Source: Spirochaetia bacterium UBA5368 (GTDB lineage Bacteria > Spirochaetota > UBA4802 > UBA5368). From it: DNA of 5,300 nucleotides. The number at the start of each line of letters is the position of its first letter. Within the stretch, counting starts at the first letter, position 1. The DNA is taken from positions 48,644-53,943 of the forward strand of contig DHPI01000046.1 in NCBI GenBank assembly GCA_002407865.1, given 5' to 3'. The notes beneath the pieces were generated by a model. The model was not told the origin of the DNA. It did not search any database and saw only the letters and a program-made list of their open reading frames with translations. Below, one piece after another: positions 1-5,155 of this stretch. The translations under genes were made by a program, and so were the position numbers.

Positions 1-407
1 CCATTGTACTATATCTTGATCCGAAAGAAAAACGGTATATCGATGAATTCAGCACCTCGAATTTTATAGGCATTATGGGCAACAAATATCTGACGCCACA
101 TTCCGAATCAATCCTTCCGAGCGTCACCAATAAAAGTCTGGCGCAGCTTGCTGAAAATATGGGAATGATTGTCGAGCGGCGTCCGATCGACATCAGTGAG
201 TTGGAAAAATTCGATGAAATCGGCGCGGTTGGCACGGCGGCGGTGATTACGCCCGTTAACCTGATACATTACCGTGACAAAGAATATCGTTTTGGGAAAG
301 GAAATGAAGCGGGTCCGGTGATAACAAAGCTGTACGACAGGCTGACGAAGATCAGAACAGGCGAATACGAGGACAAATTCAACTGGCTGGAAGAGATTGA
401 CGTGTAA
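1..407 (+). CDS. ilvE: Branched-chain amino acid aminotransferase, C-terminal part (5' end outside window)
   Basis: This is the last 134 complete codons of a fold-type IV, PLP-dependent aminotransferase; the first full codon is at position 3 and the stop is TAA at 405-407. The family transfers the amino group between leucine, isoleucine or valine and 2-oxoglutarate in the cytoplasm, the last step of branched-chain amino acid synthesis and the first of their breakdown. The visible part shows the family's C-terminal signatures in order: LDPKEKRYIDEFSTSNF, then TPHSESILPSVTNKSL, then VERRPI, then EIGAVGTAAVITPV, whose Gly/Thr-rich turn lies at the cofactor phosphate in this family. The tail ending KFNWLEEIDV (roughly, after a GEYED run) is typical of the longer, B. 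subtilis/mammalian-type BCAT group. The catalytic lysine lies upstream of the window and cannot be checked. I see no frameshift. D-amino acid aminotransferase and aminodeoxychorismate lyase share the fold but not these motifs. Confidence 0.93.
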   Translation, partial: IVLYLDPKEKRYIDEFSTSNFIGIMGNKYLTPHSESILPSVTNKSLAQLAENMGMIVERRPIDISELEKFDEIGAVGTAAVITPVNLIHYRDKEYRFGKGNEAGPVITKLYDRLTKIRTGEYEDKFNWLEEIDV

Positions 408-408
408 G

Positions 409-426
409 CGTCGTTAATACGCGACG
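409..426 (+). repeat. Small inverted repeat just after the aminotransferase stop
   Basis: The arms CGTCG (409-413) and CGACG (422-426) can form a 5-bp hairpin around an 8-nt loop, starting two bases after the stop codon. It is short and no T-run follows, so it could be chance or a minor 3'-end stabilising element. Confidence 0.25.
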
Positions 427-443
427 GCATTCAGACAAATCCA

Positions 444-489
444 GCGCCGCCCATCCATGTGTAGATTGAATAGGGATGGGCTGCGGCGC
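444..489 (+). repeat. GC-rich stem-loop between aminotransferase and sensor kinase genes
   Basis: GCCCATCC (449-456) and GGATGGGC (474-481) are perfect 8-bp complements around a 17-nt loop. The stem extends outwards by five more pairs, GCGCC (444-448) with GGCGC (485-489), after a 3-nt bulge (482-484) on the 3' side. It lies in the 125-bp gap between two + strand genes. No U-tract follows: the next bases are mixed and only a TTTT at 502-505 is seen. A canonical intrinsic terminator is therefore not supported; a weak or Rho-assisted terminator, an mRNA-processing hairpin, a leader structure for the kinase, or an operator are all possible. I see no convincing sigma-70 promoter in the gap. Confidence 0.45.
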
Positions 490-532
490 CGTAATCCGAG
501 ATTTTGCATGAAAGAGCGGCATCGGGGCGTGC

Positions 533-2170
533 ATGGTAAGCAAGAACCAATATGAATTAATCATTGACCTGTTGAATGAATCCGTACGGGTTCGCGATAT
601 TGAAGAATTATTCAGGGTCTTCAACGAGTTGCTGTATGCGCAGTTGCGTCCTCTCTCGATAGCCGCGTATGTTTCCATTGAATCCGAGGAGAAGCTTGTG
701 CTGATCAATGAGATGGGAGGTAACTTTGACCAGCAGATCAGCTCGTTTTCCGGATTCTCGCTGATGGTGCGCAAGGCCATAAAGAAAAAAAGCGTTATTT
801 TCATTCCTGCAAGCGAAAACGAAATCAGGGAAGATGTGCCGTACATGGCCGTACTGGTTCCTTTTATCGGCGGCGATTCATGCATCGGATTGACGGGCAT
901 GGTGTTCGACGCCGCGGAATATTCAAAACAGAAAGCACAGAGCGGTTTTTATTATCTGCTTGGCAGGGCAACCGGCGCAGTCGGACATTTGAAAGAGCAG
1001 ATAACGGAATGCCAGAAGCTCGAAAGGGTCAATCCAGATGTCATGTATTCAGACAAGATTGACAGCCTTGGCGTCCTTTCGTCGGGGATGGCGCACGAAT
1101 TTAATAACATACTTGCGGTTATACGGGGCTATGCGGAGCTCATCAACATGAGCAGTTTTGACGCCAGGGCCGTACAGAATGCCGTACGAGTCATTGACGA
1201 GCAGATTGAACGCGGCGCGAAACTGATTGAAAGCCTTAATGTCTTCGTCAAGGGGAGGGATGCGCAGCTCGCGTATTTTTCATTAAATGAAATAGTGGAA
1301 GAAGTAGTCGCAATGCAACATGCGATTCTCGACCGTGAAGGCATCGATCTGCGGATACAACTTGGCGATATTCCGAAGGTGCTGATTGACACGCATCAGG
1401 TCAGAGAAGCGATTCTCAACGTATTGCAGAATTCGATCAACACAATGCCGGATGACGAGCCGGGCTTTATAGAAATCAGCACACGGCGGGCCAATGGCAC
1501 CGTTGTGCTGGGCATCCGGGACAACGGTGATGTCGTGACCAGAGATCAGGCGGATATGATAACGCATCCGCTGCGCTCGGTCAGGAGTATCCTCGATAAG
1601 GATGTGAAAGACGGTTCACAGGGCGGCACGGGACTCGGCCTCGCCATCGCATACGGCATTATGCAGAGTATCGGCGGAGTGATGACGGTTTCAACCGAGG
1701 ATGACGATGGAAAGGATATTCAGCTCATCTTTACAAGAACCGAGCTTGGCGGCGAGAAAAGCGCCAGATATGAAAAAAAGGAAATCGTGTTTTTCGGGGA
1801 TACCAGGATCCTGATTGTCGATGACGAGGACCCAATACGCGAATTTCTCAGCCGCGCGTTTGACAATAAGGGATATCAGGTAATCGCCGTGTCAAACGGC
1901 GAAGAGGCCGTGGAGATATGCGCATTCGAGGATATTGATATTGTCTTTCTCGATTATTTGATGCCCGGAATCAAGGGTGATAAGGTTTTCGAATCGATAC
2001 GCCGTGTCAGCCCTTCGACAGAAATCGTTTTTATCACGGGCATCGATGAGATACCTCATGTCGACAAGCTTATGAACGAAGGGCTTGCATACGTGCTGAA
2101 AAAGCCGTTCAAGATAGAAAAGATATTAAAAATTACCAATGAGCTTATTCATAAAAAGAACATGTCGTAG
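533..2170 (+). CDS. Soluble hybrid sensor histidine kinase (GAF-like, HisKA, HATPase_c, receiver)
   Basis: A 545-residue two-component protein that autophosphorylates on histidine and relays phosphate to its own receiver. Residues about 12-155 look like a GAF-type sensor (a weak, pattern-based call). HisKA lies at about 173-237 with the H-box SSGMAHEFNNIL and phospho-acceptor His188. The ATPase domain spans about 285-402: N-box Asn296 and Asn300 in NVLQNSINTM, G1 box DNGDV at 330-334, G2 box GGTGLGL at 364-370. The receiver spans about 424-540 with acidic pair Asp430/Asp431, phospho-acceptor Asp474 in FLDYLMPG, Thr502 and Lys524 (KKP). There is no signal peptide or membrane segment, so it should act in the cytoplasm. 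There is no output domain after the receiver, so an Hpt protein or separate regulator is expected elsewhere. The G1 box lacks its usual second glycine. ATG 533 is the first start after an in-frame stop at 509-511, with only a weak GGGG ribosome site about 5 nt upstream. The signal sensed is unknown. Confidence 0.93.
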   Translation: MVSKNQYELIIDLLNESVRVRDIEELFRVFNELLYAQLRPLSIAAYVSIESEEKLVLINEMGGNFDQQISSFSGFSLMVRKAIKKKSVIFIPASENEIREDVPYMAVLVPFIGGDSCIGLTGMVFDAAEYSKQKAQSGFYYLLGRATGAVGHLKEQITECQKLERVNPDVMYSDKIDSLGVLSSGMAHEFNNILAVIRGYAELINMSSFDARAVQNAVRVIDEQIERGAKLIESLNVFVKGRDAQLAYFSLNEIVEEVVAMQHAILDREGIDLRIQLGDIPKVLIDTHQVREAILNVLQNSINTMPDDEPGFIEISTRRANGTVVLGIRDNGDVVTRDQADMITHPLRSVRSILDKDVKDGSQGGTGLGLAIAYGIMQSIGGVMTVSTEDDDGKDIQLIFTRTELGGEKSARYEKKEIVFFGDTRILIVDDEDPIREFLSRAFDNKGYQVIAVSNGEEAVEICAFEDIDIVFLDYLMPGIKGDKVFESIRRVSPSTEIVFITGIDEIPHVDKLMNEGLAYVLKKPFKIEKILKITNELIHKKNMS

Positions 2171-2181
2171 CGCGGCTGAAC

Positions 2182-2379
2182 TTATTCGGACTTGACCACT
2201 CTCTCGGCCTGCATCGCAAGGTATTTTACAAGCGTTTTTTCCGATATGAATCCGAGATTTACAAGAATAATCCCCATGAGACCGCCTTCCTTTTTCTGAA
2301 CATCGAGGGCTTTATCGAGCTGCTCCTGCGTTACCTCGCCGTTTTCGAGAAGCATTTCCCCTAACAATGGTTTTGCCAT
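2182..2379 (-). CDS. Small stand-alone MshEN/GspE-N-type domain protein (65 aa)
   Basis: The 65-residue product is almost entirely a GspE/PilB/MshE N-terminal-type domain without the ATPase that normally follows. It contains two 24-residue units, residues 5-28 (LLGEMLLENG to ALDVQ) and 34-57 (LMGIILVNLG to YLAMQ), separated by five residues. This matches the tandem xLGxxLxxxGxxxxxxLxxxLxxQ pattern that binds cyclic di-GMP in MshEN domains. The glycines (7, 14, 36, 43) and terminal glutamines (28, 57) are kept, but the arginine that usually opens each unit is leucine (5 and 34), so nucleotide binding is uncertain. No signal peptide or membrane segment is present, so it is probably cytoplasmic. 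Start ATG 2379 has a strong TGGAGG site (GGAGG at 2386-2390, 6 nt spacing). It lies 102 bp downstream of glpK on the same strand and is convergent with the kinase. A role as a c-di-GMP adaptor or a part of a pilus/secretion machine is inference only. Confidence 0.85.
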   Translation of the reverse strand: MAKPLLGEMLLENGEVTQEQLDKALDVQKKEGGLMGIILVNLGFISEKTLVKYLAMQAERVVKSE

Positions 2380-2385
2380 CAGAAT

Positions 2386-2390
2386 CCTCC
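2386..2390 (-). promoter_or_regulatory. Strong Shine-Dalgarno for the MshEN-type protein
   Basis: The minus strand reads TGGAGG, six bases before the ATG at 2379. It is the clearest ribosome binding site in the window and fixes this start, supporting the short ORF as a real gene. Confidence 0.75.
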
Positions 2391-2396
2391 AGGATG

Positions 2397-2425
2397 GTAA
2401 TATTTCGAATGATGAAGCTTGTCAG
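2397..2425 (-). promoter_or_regulatory. Candidate sigma-70-like promoter for the MshEN-type gene
   Basis: The minus strand has CTGACA (2425-2420, five of six bases of the -35 consensus), a 17-bp spacer and TATTAC (2402-2397, four of six of the -10 consensus). If used, transcription would start around position 2390, at or inside the Shine-Dalgarno, which would leave an unusually short leader. That weakens the call; read-through from glpK is an alternative. Confidence 0.25.
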
Positions 2426-2481
2426 ATACTTCAGAATGCCACATCACTATATTGTACATGTCGCGTGTTTGCGCACTATAC

Positions 2482-3966
2482 CTATAATAACCTGCTGACC
2501 GCATCCTTCCATAATTTTTTTTGACTGTTGCGTTCTGTTTCGGTTATTCTCGGCATGAACTTCGATACGATACGGTTGTGTTTTGCGACTTCTTCAATAG
2601 AATTGTAAAGCCGCTGGTTGAGCCCGGCCAGGTATGCCGCGCCCAGCGCTGTTGATTCCGTTACCTCCGGCAGCAATACGGGTATGCCAAGGATATCCGC
2701 CTGAAATTGCATAAGGTACGGGCCCTTGGTGGCCCCTCCGTCCGCACGCAACTCGTGGATTATTTTTCCCGAATCGTGCTGCATTACCTCAATAACATCC
2801 ATGGATTGAAACGCGATCGATTTCAGCGCCGCCCGGATGATCTGTTCCCTGGTTGTGTCGCGGGTCAATCCGAAAATCGCTCCCCGTGCGTCCATCTTCC
2901 AGTAGGGCGCGCCAAGGCCGACAAACGCGGGAATGAATATTACCTCGTCATCCTTGTCGACGGTAAGCGCCATAATATCCGAATCGGCGCTCTTTTCAAA
3001 AAATTGCATGTAATCGCGGAGCCACTGTACAACCGCGCCGCCGACAAAGACCGAACCTTCCAGGGCATACACGGGTTTACCGAGAGCATCGCAGGTAAGC
3101 GTTGTTAGCAAGCCCTTCTCGGAAAGTATATGCTGGCTTCCCGTATTGATCAGCATAAAACAGCCGGTTCCATACGTATTTTTGATTGTGCCTTCGAATA
3201 CGCAGTTCTGGCCCACCATGGCGGCCTGCTGATCGCCGGCGATGCCGCCGATTGGGATGCCGTTGGGCAATCCCGGAACGCCCGATGTCTCGCCGAAATA
3301 CGACGATGAGTCGCGGACTTCGGGAAGAATGTTTAACGGGATGTCGAGCATTTCCATGCAATCCCGGTCCCAGCGCTTTTCAATGATATTGAATATCATT
3401 GTCCGTGACGCATTGGTGTAGTCGGTAATATGTGAGCGTCCGCCGGTGAGCTTCCATAAAATCCATGTATCGATGGTGCCGAAAAGCAGTTTGCCATTTT
3501 TCGCGAGATCGCGCGCGTTATCTGCGTTATCGAGTATCCATTTTATCTTGGTGCCGGAAAAATACGCGTCGATGACCAGACCCGTTTTTTGCCGCACAGT
3601 TTCTTCGTAACCGCGCTCCTTCAGGCTGTTGCAGATGTCGGTCGTTCGCCTGCACTGCCATACTATCGCATTGTAGATCGGTTTGCCCGTGTCTTTGTTC
3701 CATATGACGGTTGTTTCCCGCTGATTCGTGATGCCGATGCAGATGGCGTCATCGGGAGAGAGGTTTCCCTGCGTGATGGCGGCCGGAATGAGCTCTTTGA
3801 TGGAATTCCATATTTCTTCAGGGTCGTGCTCCACCCACCCCGGTTTGGGGAAATGCTGGGTGAATTCACGGTAGGCGCTGGAAATCGGATGCCCCGCGTC
3901 GTCAAAGCAGAAAACCCTGTTTCCGGTCGTGCCGAGATCAAGCGAGATGATATATTTCTTTCCCAT
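2482..3966 (-). CDS. glpK: Glycerol kinase
   Basis: A complete 494-residue FGGY-family kinase that phosphorylates glycerol with ATP to sn-glycerol 3-phosphate in the cytoplasm, feeding phospholipid synthesis and glycolysis. The N-terminal nucleotide loop is SLDLGTTGNR. The glycerol-contacting residues fall at the same numbers as in E. coli GlpK: Arg83 and Glu84 (NQRETTVIW), Tyr135 (DAYFSG) and Asp245 (AGDQQAAM). KNTYGTGCF (262-270), GLGAPYWKMDARG (350-362) and the ADGGATKGP and TESTALGAAYLAG blocks complete the family pattern. The ATG at 3966 is chosen because the protein then begins MGKKYIISLD like other GlpK proteins, with AAGG about 8 nt upstream; a frame extension to a TTG at 4026 overlaps the promoter and has no homology. 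The E. coli fructose-1,6-bisphosphate loop (GKGGTR, 231-236) is replaced by PGLPNG, so Arg236 is absent. There is also no histidine at 232, the HPr-phosphorylated position of Gram-positive enzymes. No glpF, glpD or glpR lies in the window. Confidence 0.97.
   Translation of the reverse strand: MGKKYIISLDLGTTGNRVFCFDDAGHPISSAYREFTQHFPKPGWVEHDPEEIWNSIKELIPAAITQGNLSPDDAICIGITNQRETTVIWNKDTGKPIYNAIVWQCRRTTDICNSLKERGYEETVRQKTGLVIDAYFSGTKIKWILDNADNARDLAKNGKLLFGTIDTWILWKLTGGRSHITDYTNASRTMIFNIIEKRWDRDCMEMLDIPLNILPEVRDSSSYFGETSGVPGLPNGIPIGGIAGDQQAAMVGQNCVFEGTIKNTYGTGCFMLINTGSQHILSEKGLLTTLTCDALGKPVYALEGSVFVGGAVVQWLRDYMQFFEKSADSDIMALTVDKDDEVIFIPAFVGLGAPYWKMDARGAIFGLTRDTTREQIIRAALKSIAFQSMDVIEVMQHDSGKIIHELRADGGATKGPYLMQFQADILGIPVLLPEVTESTALGAAYLAGLNQRLYNSIEEVAKHNRIVSKFMPRITETERNSQKKLWKDAVSRLL
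3381..3401. repeat. Perfect 21-bp palindrome inside glpK, Fur-box-like
   Basis: CAATGATATT, a central G, and AATATCATTG form perfect 10-bp arms. The inner 15 bases TGATATT-G-AATATCA differ from the Fur-type 7-1-7 consensus TGATAATnATTATCA at one position per arm. It encodes the GlpK stretch TMIFNII and lies about 570 bp into the gene, so it may be a coding coincidence. Confidence 0.4.
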
Positions 3967-3997
3967 AAATGTTACCTTGCAAAATGTATTGCGAATA

Positions 3998-4026
3998 AGA
4001 ATCATCCACGCGAAATCGTATGTCAA
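3998..4026 (-). promoter_or_regulatory. Candidate sigma-70-like promoter for glpK
   Basis: The minus strand carries a perfect -35 TTGACA (4026-4021), a 17-bp spacer and GATTCT (4003-3998), which keeps the key A2 and T6 of a -10 hexamer but matches only three of six bases. Transcription would start near 3991, giving a leader of about 25 nt that contains the AAGG ribosome site before ATG 3966. Position and spacing fit well; the poor -10 suggests a weak or activator-dependent promoter. Confidence 0.4.
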
Positions 4027-4050
4027 TAAAAATATAGACAGGTGAATAAT
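4020..4050 (+). promoter_or_regulatory. Weak candidate promoter for the NeuB-like gene
   Basis: ATGTCA (4020-4025, four of six -35 bases) and AATAAT (4045-4050, five of six -10 bases) are separated by 19 bp, longer than ideal. The region is AT-rich and lies 60-90 bp before the preferred start. It overlaps the glpK -35 element on the other strand, so the two promoters could interfere with each other. Confidence 0.2.
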
Positions 4051-4111
4051 ATTTGCGTTATTGAAGCATGTAGTAAATCATGTTCACGATAACGCGCCAG
4101 GAATGAGTGAT

Positions 4112-5149
4112 ATGGAGAAATTTCGCGATAGTTTTAAGGGAAAAGAGCTGATCTGCATAGCTGAAATCGGATTAAACCACAACGGCGATTATGAAACGGC
4201 CGCGCGGATGATTGAAGCTGCGCATAACGCGGGCGCCGACGCGGTTAAATTCCAGACGATTGTTCCGGAACAGATGTACTCGGTCTATACGACATCGCTG
4301 CTGCGCGACGGCTGCGAGTCGGAACCCGACATGAGCCAGATAGAATTTTTTAGAAAATTCCTTCTTTCTGAAAATGAATATCGTGCATTAAAAAGTCTGG
4401 CGGAATCTTTCAATATGGTTTTCTTTTCATCGCCGTTTGACGGCGATTCGGTGAACATGCTTGAGGCTCTCGACGCGCCGATATACAAGGTGGCGTCATC
4501 GGAGTTGACCAATCACGCGCTGCTGCGGCTGATCGGCAAAACAGCAAAACCGGTGCTCATGTCCACGGGCATCTCGACGGAAGATGAAATAGGGGCCGCG
4601 CTGGAGACGCTCCGCTTTGCCGGTTCGCCCGATATTGTGCTGCTGCATTGCGTGTCACTGTATCCGTTGCCGCCCGAGAAGGCCAACCTTGCCCGAATTG
4701 CAGCGCTCTCGCGGCGGTTCAATATTGAAACCGGATTTTCCGATCATTCCCCCGATGGGAGGATTGCCGAACTTGCGGCTGCGGCAGGGGCGAGGATATT
4801 CGAGAAGCACTTCAAACTTGCGGATGATTTCGAATGTCCCGATGGCGCGGTATCGCTTGCGCCGGAGGCGTTCAGAAAGATGAAAGAATCGCTTGCGATG
4901 ACGGTCATGTATATGGGCGATGGGCATATCTCGTTTGATTCATCGGAAAAAGAGGTTGCAAATTCCGCGCGAAAAAGTCTTTTTAGCAGGTGCTTTATCC
5001 CGAAAGGCTCGATTCTGAAAGAGGAGCATGTTATCGCCAAGCGCCCCGGTATTGGCATACAGGCGTATTCGCTTGGGGACATTGCCGGTAAAACAAGCAA
5101 CAGGGATATCCCGCCGGATTATATGTTAAGGAATGAATTTTTCGATTGA
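4112..5149 (+). CDS. NeuB/PseI/LegI-family sialic-acid-type synthase
   Basis: A 345-residue cytoplasmic enzyme that condenses phosphoenolpyruvate with an N-acetylmannosamine-type sugar to form a nonulosonic acid (neuraminic, legionaminic or pseudaminic). The TIM-barrel NeuB domain covers about 12-270: AEIGLNHNGD (17-26), GADAVKFQT (41-49), FFSSPFD (104-110), YKVASSE with Lys126 and Glu131, LLHCVSLYP, FSDHSPDG with His212, and EKHF with His233; this His pair is the metal site in the family. A C-terminal SAF (antifreeze-like) domain, about 285-345, begins RKSLF and contains Arg311 in RPGIGI, the substrate-contacting arginine reached from the partner subunit in dimers. AEIGxNHNG resembles NeuB/LegI more than PseI, but the substrate cannot be settled. 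The usual PDH motif reads PDG (243-245). ATG 4112 is chosen because AGGA (4099-4102) sits 9 nt upstream; ATG 4103 and TTG 4061 are in frame but poorly placed. It is followed 6 bp later by a lipoprotein gene and diverges from glpK. Confidence 0.9.
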   Translation: MEKFRDSFKGKELICIAEIGLNHNGDYETAARMIEAAHNAGADAVKFQTIVPEQMYSVYTTSLLRDGCESEPDMSQIEFFRKFLLSENEYRALKSLAESFNMVFFSSPFDGDSVNMLEALDAPIYKVASSELTNHALLRLIGKTAKPVLMSTGISTEDEIGAALETLRFAGSPDIVLLHCVSLYPLPPEKANLARIAALSRRFNIETGFSDHSPDGRIAELAAAAGARIFEKHFKLADDFECPDGAVSLAPEAFRKMKESLAMTVMYMGDGHISFDSSEKEVANSARKSLFSRCFIPKGSILKEEHVIAKRPGIGIQAYSLGDIAGKTSNRDIPPDYMLRNEFFD

Positions 5150-5155
5150 GGTAAG

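Noticed and set aside
508..555. 15-codon ORF starting ATG 508 and overlapping the start of the kinase gene
   Set aside because: No convincing ribosome site and no known leader-peptide composition; it could be a coupling uORF but the sequence does not support this.
379..900. Long open frame on the minus strand antisense to the start of the sensor kinase
   Set aside because: It overlaps a well-supported kinase gene, its translation has no recognisable motif, and no ribosome site supports it; it is a shadow frame.
2445..2480. Direct repeat CACTATA at 2445-2451 and 2474-2480, 29 bp apart, between glpK and the MshEN-type gene
   Set aside because: Seven-base repeats in an AT-rich gap are common by chance, and no further symmetry or third copy supports an operator.
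3233..3244. 12-bp palindrome ATCGCCGGCGAT inside glpK
   Set aside because: It encodes the invariant AGDQQ region in GC-rich codons, and palindromes this short are expected by chance.
3967..4026. N-terminal extension of GlpK to a TTG codon at 4026
   Set aside because: The extra 20 residues have no GlpK homology, the TTG is the probable -35 element, and ATG 3966 aligns exactly with family numbering.
3589..4029. Open frame of about 146 codons on the plus strand opposite the glpK N-terminus
   Set aside because: It is fully antisense to conserved GlpK sequence and shows no family motifs, so it is a codon-bias shadow.
4061..4111. Longer NeuB-like start at TTG 4061 or ATG 4103
   Set aside because: TTG 4061 has no ribosome site and ATG 4103 directly abuts the AGGA; ATG 4112 has the proper 9-nt spacing and gives the usual family length.
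4429..4447. Hairpin ATCGCCGT-TTG-ACGGCGAT inside the NeuB-like gene
   Set aside because: It encodes the conserved SSPFDGD stretch and no T-run follows, so it is most likely a coding by-product.
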